Assembly: GCA_031266025.1 (NCBI GenBank)
Contig: JAISBV010000053.1
Location: 1-51,738 of the forward strand
Reading direction: 5' to 3'
Length of the DNA stretch: 51,738 nucleotides
DNA from: Eubacteriales Family XIII. Incertae Sedis bacterium
GTDB lineage: Bacteria > Bacillota > Clostridia > Peptostreptococcales > Anaerovoracaceae
In this document: positions 25,269 to 34,481 of the stretch, piece by piece
Position numbering within the stretch: position 1 is the stretch's first letter
Layout: each line of letters begins with the position of its first letter
Notes under the pieces: generated by a model
What the model saw: the letters and a program-made list of their open reading frames with translations, nothing else
Told to the model about the DNA's origin: nothing
The model's database searches: none
Position numbers and translations under genes: made by a program

Positions 25269-25871
25269 ATGATTGCCGTTATAGATTACGGAGCGGGCAA
25301 TCTGTTCAGCGTGAAAAACGCGCTTGATTTTCTTGGCGCAGACGCCGAGATCACATCGGACAGGGATGCGCTTCCGCGAGCGGATAAATTGATACTGCCC
25401 GGCGTCGGCGCTTTTCCGGACGCTATGAGGATGCTTGAAGCGTCGGGGCTTGCTGAGGCGATAACGCGCGAAGCGGAGCGCAAGCCGCTGCTCGGCATTT
25501 GCCTCGGTATGCAGATGCTGTTCGATTGGGGCTTCGAGTTTGAAAAAACGCGCGGCCTCGGTCTGATAGCGGGGCGCGTGGATTTAATCTCGGCTCCCGG
25601 CCTGAAGATACCGCATATCGGATGGAGTGACGTTAAGCGCGCGGCGGACTGCCCGCTTTCCGACGGCGTGGAGGAGGGAGACCGGCTGTATTTCGTGCAT
25701 TCCTACAAGGCCGTTACGGATATGAGCAATATATCGCTCTACGCCGAATACGGCGATGTGATACCGGGGCTCGTGTTCAAGAGCAACGTATTCGGTTGTC
25801 AGTTTCATCCCGAGAAGAGCGGATCGGTGGGGCTGCGGATATTGCGTAATTTCTGCGAGTTGGATTTATAG
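25269..25871 (+). CDS. hisH: Imidazole glycerol phosphate synthase, glutaminase subunit
   Basis: A 200-residue class I glutamine amidotransferase that feeds ammonia to HisF. The N-terminus IAVIDYGAGNLFSVKNAL is typical. The catalytic Cys is in LLGICLGMQMLFD, with His and Glu in GCQFHPEKSG; PGVGAFPDAM and IPHIGWSDVK are also family motifs. Its start codon follows the hisB stop without a gap. Repeat B2 follows 4 bp after its stop and separates it from hisA. Confidence 0.96.
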   Translation: MIAVIDYGAGNLFSVKNALDFLGADAEITSDRDALPRADKLILPGVGAFPDAMRMLEASGLAEAITREAERKPLLGICLGMQMLFDWGFEFEKTRGLGLIAGRVDLISAPGLKIPHIGWSDVKRAADCPLSDGVEEGDRLYFVHSYKAVTDMSNISLYAEYGDVIPGLVFKSNVFGCQFHPEKSGSVGLRILRNFCELDL

Positions 25872-25875
25872 GTAA

Positions 25876-26016
25876 CTACTCAAACACCACGCCATTTTTG
25901 TCCATATCGGAACCTGATTCGGATTTTGGTCTTCTCACATACTGTTTTGTATGCTCCGAGGACCAAAATCCGCCTCAGAACCCGATCTGAACAAAACAAT
26001 CGCGGCGTTTGAGTAG
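25876..26016. repeat. Palindromic repeat family B, copy B2 (inside the his operon)
   Basis: A 141-bp palindrome with ends CTACTCAAAC and GTTTGAGTAG, reversed in orientation relative to B1 and B3. The inner stem is re-coded: GGTC...CATAC pairs with GTATG...GACC around TGTTTT. It fills the hisH-hisA gap, so transcripts must pass it or restart after it. Confidence 0.88.
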
Positions 26017-26048
26017 TATTGATTGAAGTAGTAATCAATGAGGCTTAC

Positions 26049-26762
26049 ATGATCATACTACCTGCGATAGATATAAAAGACGGCAAATGCGTGCGCCTGA
26101 CGCGCGGAGACTTCAATACGGCGGAGCAGGTAGCGGAGGACGCTCTCGAAACGGCTCGCGGCTTTAAGGCGGCGGGCGCGGAATGGCTCCATACGGTGGA
26201 TTTGGACGGGGCTGCGGAGGGCAGGCGCGTGAACGCGCCGCTGCTCACGAAGGTCGCGCGCGAAAGCGGCCTTGCCGTAGAGCTTGGCGGCGGCATTCGC
26301 GATATGGCGTCCGTCGAATATTACCTTGAGCGCGGTATACGCCGCGTAATCTTGGGATCGGCCGCTTTACACGATCCGGCATTCACGCGCGCGGCCGTGC
26401 GGAGGCACGGCGAGCGCATTGCGGCCGGCGTCGACGCGATGAACGGGCGCGTCCGCACCGCGGGCTGGCTCACAGACGGCGGCGCCGACTATATCGAGCT
26501 TTCGAAGCGGCTTGAGGACATGGGCGTCACGACCATTATATTCACCGATATTTCCAAGGACGGCGCGCTTGCCGGCCCGAACTTCGAGCAGCTCGCGGCG
26601 CTGCAAGAGGCCGTTTCCTGCGATATCGTCGCGAGCGGCGGTATTACGACCTTGGAGGACGTGACGCGGCTCGCGGCCATGGGACTGTACGGCGCGATTC
26701 TCGGCAAAGCCCTGTACAAAGGAACGCTGTCATTGCGCGAGGCTATCGCGACTGCCGTATGA
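26049..26762 (+). CDS. hisA: ProFAR isomerase
   Basis: A 237-residue TIM barrel from the ATG at 26049 (ATGAGGC upstream); the frame is open 30 bp further but that part lies in the repeat flank. Motifs: ILPAIDIKDGKCVRLTRGDF (catalytic Asp), LHTVDLDGA, VELGGGIRD, VILGSAA, GVDAMNGRVRTAGW and FTDISKDGALAGPNFEQ (second Asp), VASGGITTLEDV and AILGKALY. It isomerises ProFAR to PRFAR in the shared HisA/TrpF fold; a separate trpF exists in this window. Confidence 0.95.
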   Translation: MIILPAIDIKDGKCVRLTRGDFNTAEQVAEDALETARGFKAAGAEWLHTVDLDGAAEGRRVNAPLLTKVARESGLAVELGGGIRDMASVEYYLERGIRRVILGSAALHDPAFTRAAVRRHGERIAAGVDAMNGRVRTAGWLTDGGADYIELSKRLEDMGVTTIIFTDISKDGALAGPNFEQLAALQEAVSCDIVASGGITTLEDVTRLAAMGLYGAILGKALYKGTLSLREAIATAV

Positions 26763-26802
26763 CACAAAATGGATTGTCTCCACTGTGTTAAAGGAGTGAA
26801 CT

Positions 26803-27582
26803 ATGCTTGCGAAACGCATAATACCGTGCTTGGACGTTAAGGGCGGCAAGGTCGTAAAAGGCGTCAATTTCATAGACATCAAGGAGGTGGGCGATCCCGT
26901 GGAGTGCGCCGTCGAATACGACCGTCAAGGCGCGGACGAGATCGTATTCCTTGATATAACGGCTACGCACGAGGGACGCGGCGCCATGGCGGACGTCGTA
27001 CGCAAAACGGCGAAGAACGTATTCGTTCCGCTGACGGTGGGCGGCGGTATCCGCAGCGTTGAGGATTTTCGCGCTCTGCTCCGCGCGGGGGCGGATAAGG
27101 TCTCCGTGAACTCGGCCGCGATCAAGAATCCCGATCTGATATCCGAGGCGGCTTCGCGTTTCGGCAGCCAGTGCGTCGTCACGGCCATAGACGCGAAGGG
27201 GAACGGAAAAGGCGGCTATAACGTGTTTGTGCACGGGGGCAGAATAGATACGGGCCTTGACGCCGCAGAATGGGCCATGGAAGCGGAGAGACGCGGCGCG
27301 GGCGAGATACTTTTGACTTCTATGGATACGGACGGAACGAAGCACGGTTTCGATACGGGGATGCTGAACGCGATCTGCGCCGTCGTTAATATACCCGTGA
27401 TCGCGTCGGGCGGCGGCGGCCGTATATCCGACTTCACGAACGTATTTGAGGAGACGGGCGCGGACGCGGCGCTGGCCGCGTCGATATTTCACTACGGCGA
27501 GCTGTCCGTCGGTGATATAAAGCGTGAATTGGCGCGGGCCGGCATACCGGTCAGGCTGCCGAGACGGGAGGTGTTCAATTGA
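26803..27582 (+). CDS. hisF: Imidazole glycerol phosphate synthase, cyclase subunit
   Basis: A 259-residue TIM barrel. [18 protein letters not shown] contains the catalytic Asp, [59 protein letters not shown] (second Asp) and [13 protein letters not shown] follow. It condenses PRFAR with ammonia from HisH. AAGGAGTG precedes the ATG, and the stop overlaps hisI (TTGA). hisA and hisF share the expected half-barrel motifs. Confidence 0.97.
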   Translation: MLAKRIIPCLDVKGGKVVKGVNFIDIKEVGDPVECAVEYDRQGADEIVFLDITATHEGRGAMADVVRKTAKNVFVPLTVGGGIRSVEDFRALLRAGADKVSVNSAAIKNPDLISEAASRFGSQCVVTAIDAKGNGKGGYNVFVHGGRIDTGLDAAEWAMEAERRGAGEILLTSMDTDGTKHGFDTGMLNAICAVVNIPVIASGGGGRISDFTNVFEETGADAALAASIFHYGELSVGDIKRELARAGIPVRLPRREVFN

Positions 27583-27947
27583 AATCATCGGGTGAATATC
27601 GCGCAAGCGCGGATATCGCGGCGTATTTCAAAAAATCCGAATTGATACCGACCGTAGTTCAGCAGCGCGGAACGGGCGAAGTACTGATGCTTGCGTATAT
27701 GAACGAGGAAAGTCTCGCGAAGACGCTTGAAACGGGCTTTACGTGGTTTTACAGCCGTTCGCGCGGCGCGCTTTGGAACAAGGGCGAAACGTCCGGACAT
27801 TTTCAGCGCGTTATATCGGTTACGCCCGATTGCGACGACGACGCGCTGCTCATCGTCGTAGAGCAGACCGGAGTGGCCTGCCACACGGGTAATAAGAGCT
27901 GCTTTTATCGAACAGCCTTGCTTTACGGAGGGGATTCGTATGAATGA
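27579..27947 (+). CDS. hisI: Phosphoribosyl-AMP cyclohydrolase
   Basis: A 122-residue monofunctional HisI. The TTG start overlaps the hisF stop (TTGA) and GGGAGG lies just upstream. Conserved: [42 protein letters not shown], the metal-binding DCDDDALL, and [14 protein letters not shown] with the catalytic cysteines. It opens the purine ring of PR-AMP. The gene is not fused to hisE. Confidence 0.96.
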   Translation: MKSSGEYRASADIAAYFKKSELIPTVVQQRGTGEVLMLAYMNEESLAKTLETGFTWFYSRSRGALWNKGETSGHFQRVISVTPDCDDDALLIVVEQTGVACHTGNKSCFYRTALLYGGDSYE

Positions 27948-28365
27948 TGTGTTGAAAGAGCTTTATTCTGTTGTGCTTGAACGCAAGCAGATATACGCGG
28001 AGGGTTCGTACACCTGCTATCTTTTCAAAGAAGGTCTTGATAAGATACTGAAGAAATGCGGTGAGGAATGCGCGGAAACCATTATAGCGGCAAAGAATCT
28101 GGCGGCTGTTTCGGATATGGAAGCCGCGGCCTCGCAATGGGAGCTTGTGCATGAGAAGGACAAATATCTTGAGGGCTATGCGGGTAAGGAGAGCATGCGC
28201 GCGCGTTTTGACCTCGAAAACGAGATATGCGACCTGCTCTATCATCTGCTCGTCCTGATGGCGCAGCAGAACGTTCCTCTTGACGCCGTTGAAAACATAT
28301 TGAAAGAACGGAGCCGAAAGATCGGCAATCTGAAACAGGCGCGCGCGTCCGATCACGATACTTAG
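27940..28365 (+). CDS. hisE: Phosphoribosyl-ATP pyrophosphatase
   Basis: A 141-residue all-alpha NTP pyrophosphatase. The family pattern is present: [31 protein letters not shown] (metal-binding EExxE type helix) and [15 protein letters not shown]. It overlaps hisI by 8 bp. The segment around residues 55-85 ([25 protein letters not shown]) is longer than in compact HisE proteins. It is the last gene of the operon; no hisC or histidinol-phosphatase gene is present in this cluster. Confidence 0.94.
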   Translation: MNDVLKELYSVVLERKQIYAEGSYTCYLFKEGLDKILKKCGEECAETIIAAKNLAAVSDMEAAASQWELVHEKDKYLEGYAGKESMRARFDLENEICDLLYHLLVLMAQQNVPLDAVENILKERSRKIGNLKQARASDHDT

Positions 28366-28380
28366 AAATTCCGGGCAGGC

Positions 28381-28409
28381 TTGAAACTTGCTCGGATATA
28401 GACTATAAT
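28381..28409 (+). promoter_or_regulatory. Promoter of the polysaccharide cluster
   Basis: TTGAAA (28381-28386) and TATAAT (28404-28409) with a 17-bp spacer, directly after hisE and 46 bp ahead of the next start codon. Confidence 0.8.
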
Positions 28410-28455
28410 ATATATATTCGCAATCAAATATTAAAGACCGGGAGCAACCCGCAAT

Positions 28456-30513
28456 ATGAAAAAACCAAAGAAAGTCAATCGGAAGGATCCCGAATACATA
28501 TGGTCCATGAGCCACGCCGGGGGATCAAGTGAAAGCATAGGCGTCATTCAGATCATACCCGCCATATTGTTCACGGCTGTGGTAATCATGTTGGTTCGGT
28601 ACTATTATTACGAACGGGATATGTCAAGCTTCTTCTGGAGCGTCGGTTCTGTAGAGCAGAGAGAATTTTTCAGCCATTCCAAGGTCGTGCTGATCGTAAT
28701 CTGCGCGGCTTTGGCCCTGTTCGCGCTGTTGTTTCGCTTTTGTACGCAGTCTATGGCCGTAAAGCGGAGTTTCATCTATTATCCCATGGCGGTCTACGCG
28801 CTCATGGTTATACTGTCTTATATCGCTTCGTCGGAAAAAGAATTTGCGTGGCACGGCTGGAATGAGCGTTTTGAAGGCACGTATATCTTGATTTGCTATA
28901 TGTTCATGCTCTTTTATGTTATTAATTCGGTTAATTCCGAACGAAATGTAAAACAGATAGTCTATCCGCTCGGGGTTACGAGCGGGCTGCTTGCCTTGCT
29001 CGGTCTCAGTCAGTACCTCGATCACGATTTTCTGCGCACCGGATTGGGGCAGAAGCTCATAGTGCCGAATGAAGCTATAGAGAACAGCGACCTTACAACT
29101 TGGAATCTTATAGATCAATTGGCGGCGGAAGGCCGGCAGATACTTGATTTTGCGTTCAAACACGGAGAAATATATCAGACTGTATACAATATCAACTACG
29201 TTTCATTCTATCTGACGCTGCTGATTCCGCTCTTTGGCATGATATTTATACGCGAGCGCGATATGCGCAAGAAGACGCTGTGGGGCGTGCTGTTCACTCT
29301 GCTTATCACAAACCTGATCGGCTCGGCGTCCTCCGGCGGTTTTCTCGGCATGTTCTTCGTCGTGCTTGCGGCGGTCGTCGTGCTGAACAAGCGCATACTG
29401 CAATGGTGGAAGTCTATAGTGATTTTGCTCGTCATTACGGTCGCCGTCGCGGGCGCGACATACGAAAGATGGTACCCTGAGCTCAGCGGCGCCGTCAAGA
29501 GCGCGCTGAACGTCGCCGAAACGGAGGAGACCGCGCCCGACGTTCCGAGCGAATTGACCGTTGAACCGGCGGCCGGCGGCGAAACAAGCCCCGTGTCCGA
29601 GCCTTTGGACGGCGTTGAGGACGACGACGCGCCTGCGGCCGAAAAGCCTGTGATCGACTACTTTATCAACGACGGCGACGATATCGTCATAAGCCTGAAC
29701 GGCAACGAAGCGTCTATTACCGTTAACAAAGACGACCCATTCGATGTGACGGTTCATGACTCGGACGGCAAAGAAATGAATGTCCGACAAGAGCTTTTGC
29801 CTTTCGGCGGGAATACCGAAAGTGATCCGAGCCCTGCCATGACCATTGACGATCCGCGCTTCGCGGCATTGATGCTCGTTCCCGCCGAAGTGGAAAGCGA
29901 GGTCACCGGCGAGATCATGTACTATTGCATGCTAAGTATCGCGGGTGATTCGCAAATTTGGCCTTTCGCTTTGACCGACGAAGGCACATTCTATCACAGC
30001 GACATCGGCAAGCGCGTAAAACTCCGCAACGTTCCGCACATAGGCTGGTCCGACAACCTCGGTTTCGGCAGCGGTCGCGGGTATATCTGGTCGAGAACGC
30101 TGCCTATGCTGCGCGACACGCTTATACTCGGACACGGAGCGGATACATATTGCATCTATTTCCCCCATGAGGACTATGTGGGCAAGTACAACACCGGCTG
30201 GAATATAAACATGATCGTGGACAAGCCCCACAATATGTATCTCGGCGCTGCGGTCGGCACGGGATTGATTTCGGTTATAGCCTTGTTGGCGCTCTTCCTG
30301 ATCTATATTGTACAAAGCTTTCGGCTGTACCTGCGCGCAAAGTACGACGACTTTGCGTCGGTTACCGGCGCGGGAATATTCTTCGGCGTCCTCGGTTTTC
30401 TCATATCGGCCTTCGTGGACGACAGCTCCGTATCGGTCATGCCGCTGTTCTACGGGCTTCTCGGCGTCGGAATAGCGATCAATATACTGTTGTCCGCAAG
30501 GGCGCGGTCCTGA
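28456..30513 (+). CDS. O-antigen ligase/polymerase-like membrane protein
   Basis: A 685-residue polytopic protein with about ten to twelve helices in two blocks. The first covers roughly residues 30-340 (IQIIPAILFTAVVIMLV, VVLIVICAALALFALLF, FLGMFFVVLAAVVVL). A polar, acidic insert of about 200 residues (roughly 345-545, EETAPDVPSELTVEPAAGG...) lies probably outside the cell. The last block (about 560-680) includes the region LGHGADTYCIYFPHED and the helix GLISVIALLALFLIYIVQSF. The pattern of long extracellular loop followed by a HG(A)D-like and HNMYL motif (KPHNMYLGAAVGTGL) resembles Wzy_C/WaaL-type proteins that polymerise or ligate undecaprenyl-linked glycans. It is the first gene of a three-gene cluster. 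Confidence 0.82.
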   Translation: MKKPKKVNRKDPEYIWSMSHAGGSSESIGVIQIIPAILFTAVVIMLVRYYYYERDMSSFFWSVGSVEQREFFSHSKVVLIVICAALALFALLFRFCTQSMAVKRSFIYYPMAVYALMVILSYIASSEKEFAWHGWNERFEGTYILICYMFMLFYVINSVNSERNVKQIVYPLGVTSGLLALLGLSQYLDHDFLRTGLGQKLIVPNEAIENSDLTTWNLIDQLAAEGRQILDFAFKHGEIYQTVYNINYVSFYLTLLIPLFGMIFIRERDMRKKTLWGVLFTLLITNLIGSASSGGFLGMFFVVLAAVVVLNKRILQWWKSIVILLVITVAVAGATYERWYPELSGAVKSALNVAETEETAPDVPSELTVEPAAGGETSPVSEPLDGVEDDDAPAAEKPVIDYFINDGDDIVISLNGNEASITVNKDDPFDVTVHDSDGKEMNVRQELLPFGGNTESDPSPAMTIDDPRFAALMLVPAEVESEVTGEIMYYCMLSIAGDSQIWPFALTDEGTFYHSDIGKRVKLRNVPHIGWSDNLGFGSGRGYIWSRTLPMLRDTLILGHGADTYCIYFPHEDYVGKYNTGWNINMIVDKPHNMYLGAAVGTGLISVIALLALFLIYIVQSFRLYLRAKYDDFASVTGAGIFFGVLGFLISAFVDDSSVSVMPLFYGLLGVGIAINILLSARARS

Positions 30514-30516
30514 GAC

Positions 30517-31119
30517 ATGTTTTATGTCTTATACGTCAAGAGACTTTTCGACGTCGTACTGTCATTCGTTTCGCTGCTCATCCTTTCGCCGCTGCTTCTG
30601 ATCCTATGGGCGCTTGTACGTCGAAAGCTCGGCAAACCGGCAATTTTTCGCCAACGGCGGCCCGGAAAGAATGAGAAGATATTCACGCTGTACAAATTCC
30701 GCAGTATGACGGGTGAAACGGATGAAACCGGAGCGTTGCTGCCCGACGCCGAACGACTGACGCCGTTCGGCGAGATGCTTAGGCGCAGTTCGCTCGACGA
30801 GCTGCCTGAGCTTTTCAATATCCTGAAAGGCGATATGAGCCTTATTGGCCCGCGTCCCCTGCTCGTTCACTATCTGCCGCTATATTCGCGCGAACAGGCA
30901 AGAAGACATGAAGTCAAGCCGGGCTTGACGGGCTTGGCGCAGGTCAACGGTCGCAACGCCATCAACTGGGAGGAAAAATTCAGTCTTGACGTCCGGTATG
31001 TTACAGACGTCTCGGCGTTGCTTGATTTGCGCATATTGGCAAAGACCGTCAAAGCCGTCATTACACGGCAGGGTATATCGCAGGAAGGCAAGGCCACTAT
31101 AGAGGAATTCAAAGGATGA
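30517..31119 (+). CDS. Monotopic phosphoglycosyl transferase (PglC-like)
   Basis: A 200-residue initiating sugar transferase. The N-terminus (VKRLFDVVLSFVSLLILSPLLLILWALVRRKLGKPAIF) is the re-entrant membrane helix, followed by RQRRPGKNEKIFTLYKFRSM, RRSSLDELPELFNILKGDMSLIGPRPLL with the catalytic Asp-Glu pair, KPGLTGLAQVNGRNAINW and FSLDVRYV. It transfers a sugar phosphate, often a diacetylated bacillosamine type, from UDP to undecaprenyl phosphate. It has the small PglC form without the WbaP N-terminal domain. It overlaps the aminotransferase gene by 4 bp. Confidence 0.93.
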   Translation: MFYVLYVKRLFDVVLSFVSLLILSPLLLILWALVRRKLGKPAIFRQRRPGKNEKIFTLYKFRSMTGETDETGALLPDAERLTPFGEMLRRSSLDELPELFNILKGDMSLIGPRPLLVHYLPLYSREQARRHEVKPGLTGLAQVNGRNAINWEEKFSLDVRYVTDVSALLDLRILAKTVKAVITRQGISQEGKATIEEFKG

Positions 31120-32327
31120 AAACCCAAATAATGAAGGAGATTCCTTTGAGCGTTCCGAATCTCAACCCGGAAATCGTCGAAAATTTGCGCGAATGCGTTG
31201 AAACAGGTTGGGTTTCCACGGGCGGTCGCTTTATTGCGGAATTTGAAACGGCTGTGGCGGAATACGTAGGCGCGGAAGACGCTGTCGCATGTCAGAGCGG
31301 TACGGCCGGGTTGCATACCGCGCTGCGCATCTTGGGCGTAAGCGCCGGCGACGCCGTTATAGTTCCGACATTGACATTTATCGCGGCGGTCAATCCCGTG
31401 CGATACTTGGGCGCGGAGCCGATCTTCATGGATTGCGACGAGAATTTCTGCATGAATGCGGACAAGTTGGCTGATTTTTGCGAAAACGAATGCCGCCGCG
31501 ACGCAAGCGGTCTTACGGACAAGCTCACGGGACGGCGCATAGCCGCCGTCGTGGTCGTGCATGTGTTCGGCAATATGACCGATATGGAAAGCGTCATGCG
31601 GACGGCGCGCTCATACGGACTTAAGGTTCTCGAAGACGCGACAGAGGCGATAGGGAGTTTCTTTACCGCAGGGCGGTATAAGGGCCGACACGCGGGCATG
31701 ATAGGCGACATGGGCGTTTATTCGTTCAACGCCAACAAGATCATCACGACGGGCGGCGGCGGCATTATCATAGCCGGAGGACGAAACGCCGCGGCGCGCG
31801 CGCGTCTTGCGCGAGCGGGGTATCTGACCACAACAGCTAAAAACGACGGACTGCGCTTCATACACGACGACGTCGGTTACAATTACCGCATGCTGAACCT
31901 GCAAGCGGCCTTGGGTGTAAGTCAAATCAAGGAATTGGAACGCTTTATCGCAATCAAAGAAGATAATTATACGTGCTACGCGGCGCGCATTGCGGCTATG
32001 GGCGCGTCCGGATTGAAACTCCTGCCGTTCGGCGCCGGGCTGCGCTCCAATCATTGGTTTTACTCCCTCGAAGTGGATGAGACGGTCTTGGGCGCGACGC
32101 GCGACGCGCTCCTGCTCGCCCTTAACGCGCGCGGCATACAGTGCAGACCTGTGTGGCGGCTCTGCCACAGGCAGAAGCCCTACAGGAAGGCGCGGCGTTA
32201 CAGGATAAGACAGGCGCTGCGTTATGAAAAGACCGTGCTCAATCTGCCGTGTTCCACGAATCTGAGCCACGACGATATCAATTATGTATGTGACGTGATC
32301 GAGACGTTTCGGGATAAGCGCCGTTAA
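31116..32327 (+). CDS. LegC/DegT-family PLP aminotransferase
   Basis: A 403-residue fold-type I aminotransferase for nucleotide-linked keto sugars. Conserved: IPLSVPNLNPEIVENLRECVETGWVSTGG, AVACQSGTAGLHTALR, the PLP-stacking DATEAIGS segment, the Schiff-base lysine in YSFNANKIITTGGGG, and RPVWRLCHRQKPY near the C-terminus. The pattern is closest to LegC, used in legionaminic acid or bacillosamine-like routes. It is ATGA-coupled to the PglC-like gene, suggesting the amino sugar it makes is the one loaded on the lipid carrier. The dehydratase and acetyltransferase needed for the route are not in the window. Confidence 0.9.
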   Translation: MKTQIMKEIPLSVPNLNPEIVENLRECVETGWVSTGGRFIAEFETAVAEYVGAEDAVACQSGTAGLHTALRILGVSAGDAVIVPTLTFIAAVNPVRYLGAEPIFMDCDENFCMNADKLADFCENECRRDASGLTDKLTGRRIAAVVVVHVFGNMTDMESVMRTARSYGLKVLEDATEAIGSFFTAGRYKGRHAGMIGDMGVYSFNANKIITTGGGGIIIAGGRNAAARARLARAGYLTTTAKNDGLRFIHDDVGYNYRMLNLQAALGVSQIKELERFIAIKEDNYTCYAARIAAMGASGLKLLPFGAGLRSNHWFYSLEVDETVLGATRDALLLALNARGIQCRPVWRLCHRQKPYRKARRYRIRQALRYEKTVLNLPCSTNLSHDDINYVCDVIETFRDKRR

Positions 32328-34462
32328 GGAACTGTTTCCGCGCTGTTTGCGCCTTGTCGGAACGGATCGGCGTTCTCTTTTTCCGCGTGCGCGGTTCCGA
32401 TATTGTATTTTTGTTTCTTGCGCATAAGCTGCGACTGGCTGATGCCGAGATGCGAAGCGGCCTTGCGCGTACTCTTCCACTGTTTCAGCGCGTCCTCTAT
32501 AAGCTTGCGCTCATAACGCATCATCGTAAACGCGAGCTCGCGATTCCCTTCGTCCGCGCCTTCCGAAACCGGCGCCGTCTCGCCGATATAAGGGTTTCTG
32601 TTAAGAGCCCTGCGGACGTCCGTTTCATTTATGCCGTCTTCCCTGCTGCCTATCACGAGCCGATGCACGACGTTTTCAAGCTCTCGCACATTTCCGGGCC
32701 AAGCATATGTCAGCATCGCGTTCATGGCGGCGGGCGTAAACCGCTTTTGCAGGTCGTAGGATTTGTTATAGCGCTCAAGGAAATATTCCGAGAGTTCCGT
32801 CATATCCTCAGAGCGCTCGCGCAACGGAGGGATTTCTATTTCGCAGATATTGAGCCGATAATACAGATCTTCTCTGAATTTACCGTTCTCCACCAATTCG
32901 CGTAAACTTACGTTGCTCGCGCAGATCACGCGCACATTGACGTCCGTCTGCTTTTGCCCGCCTATCCTGAAGAACTGGTTTTCCTGCAGCACGCGCAGCA
33001 GTTTCACCTGTATGTTCGCCGGCAGCAAGCCCACCTCATCCAGAAACAGTATTCCGTTATTCGCCATTTCAAAATATCCGGATTTGCCGCCCGGCGCCGA
33101 GCCTGTAAAAGCCCCTGCTTCATACCCGAAAAATTCCGATTCGGCAAGATTCTCGGGGATAGCCGCGCAATTTATCCTGACGCAAGGGTTGAGCTTGCGT
33201 TCACTGTTGTTGTGGATAAGCGTCAGTAATTTCTCCTTACCGACGCCTGTTTCCCCAAGTATAAGAGCGTTACAGTCGTATCTCGCGACATTCAGAGCCT
33301 CGTCGAGCACGTTCTTCATCTTTCCGCTCGCGAATATAAAATCGCCTACGCGGCCGGCATCGCGATACCTTGTCACAGCGACGGGCGCCCGCGCCTTATC
33401 ATTATGACCGCGCTTTCCGTACATTTCATGTATTTGTTCGAGACTTCCCTTTATCTCCCGCAGCAATTCAACAGTGAATTGTTGATAATCTTCCGTATAC
33501 GCGTCGAGAGCGACGGTATTCAGTTCCTTACCGATGGACTCCGAGAACAGCAGCGCCAAGCTGTGATTGTTTATGAAGCTTGTGAAGATGACCGTGCCGC
33601 GCTGTCTGGTCAAAAGCACGCTCACAGCTTCGGCGCCCATGAGGTCGGCGCAGTTGACGCTGAAATCGAACAGACCCTTCTCTTTTTCGTATATCTCATC
33701 GAAACCGGTAAGCGGCGCCAAAATATCTATGACGTGCACGCTGTCCGCGTAAGCGCCAAGCACCGGGGCTATATCCCTTGCAGAGAATCGCTCCGCGCTC
33801 CTTTTGTCCAAAGCCACGGCAATACGCCCGCCGCGCGCCGCCTTGCGGATGACGGCCGCGTACAAAAACGCGGACAAAATATCGCTGGAAAGTATCAGGA
33901 ATCGGTTCATATCCGGCGCCGAAGCCATTTGGAATACGTTGCTCAGCGAGTTGGCCTCCTCTATGGCGGACATGGTGTAGTGTATCCCCAGACCGTCCGG
34001 CCTGAGTATGAGAGGATTCGCATTCGAAAGTATGGCGCTGCCGTCGCACGTCAGATGTCCGTAATTGAAATCTATGGACTCGATACGTTCGAGACTCACC
34101 GGAATGCCCGCCAATGACGTGATACAGATCACCTCGTCGCCGGGCTTGTATACGGCGCGTTTCTCATAGTCGGCGCCCATTTCATCGACGACGCCGCAGA
34201 ATATACCTCCGCTGCCGGTCACGGGATTGTGTATCTTCCCTCGCTTTTTTATGATGTCGAATATCTTCTCTTTGATCTTGACTTCGTCGTAAGCGCATTC
34301 TGAACAAAGCTGTCTGAAGCTCGCTTCTTCAAGCCTGATCATTTTGATTCGCACGCGCATCTCTGAACTGCGTATTTCCGAGCTGTTGTCAAGTTTCCAG
34401 GCGGATACGGGTATGGATCGCGGCGGTTCTACGGTGCGTTCAACTCCAAAATCCGGTTTCAT
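32324..34462 (-). CDS. Sigma-54 activator with a Kdd-like (3,5-diaminohexanoate dehydrogenase) sensor domain
   Basis: A 712-residue protein from the ATG at 34460-34462, 19 bp after kce. Residues 1 to about 345 resemble L-erythro-3,5-diaminohexanoate dehydrogenase, an enzyme of lysine fermentation: ASFRQLCSECAYDEVKIKEK, DIIKKRGKIHNPVTGSGGIFCG and FDFSVNCADLMGAEAVSVLL match that family as I recall it. The Rossmann glycine loop (GANGKSG in the enzyme) is replaced by SSDILSA, so catalysis is unlikely and a ligand sensor is inferred. Residues about 390-620 are a sigma-54 AAA+ domain: Walker A LGETGVGKE, the sigma-54 loop GAFTGS (normally GAFTGA), Walker B GILFLDEVG, then YAWPGNVRELENVVHRLV. The C-terminus is a Fis-type HTH (DALKQWKSTRKAASHLGISQ). 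It probably activates its own operon or the divergent permease. Confidence 0.88.
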   Translation of the reverse strand: MKPDFGVERTVEPPRSIPVSAWKLDNSSEIRSSEMRVRIKMIRLEEASFRQLCSECAYDEVKIKEKIFDIIKKRGKIHNPVTGSGGIFCGVVDEMGADYEKRAVYKPGDEVICITSLAGIPVSLERIESIDFNYGHLTCDGSAILSNANPLILRPDGLGIHYTMSAIEEANSLSNVFQMASAPDMNRFLILSSDILSAFLYAAVIRKAARGGRIAVALDKRSAERFSARDIAPVLGAYADSVHVIDILAPLTGFDEIYEKEKGLFDFSVNCADLMGAEAVSVLLTRQRGTVIFTSFINNHSLALLFSESIGKELNTVALDAYTEDYQQFTVELLREIKGSLEQIHEMYGKRGHNDKARAPVAVTRYRDAGRVGDFIFASGKMKNVLDEALNVARYDCNALILGETGVGKEKLLTLIHNNSERKLNPCVRINCAAIPENLAESEFFGYEAGAFTGSAPGGKSGYFEMANNGILFLDEVGLLPANIQVKLLRVLQENQFFRIGGQKQTDVNVRVICASNVSLRELVENGKFREDLYYRLNICEIEIPPLRERSEDMTELSEYFLERYNKSYDLQKRFTPAAMNAMLTYAWPGNVRELENVVHRLVIGSREDGINETDVRRALNRNPYIGETAPVSEGADEGNRELAFTMMRYERKLIEDALKQWKSTRKAASHLGISQSQLMRKKQKYNIGTAHAEKENADPFRQGANSAETVP

Positions 34463-34481
34463 GACAGCCCCCACTCCGCCG

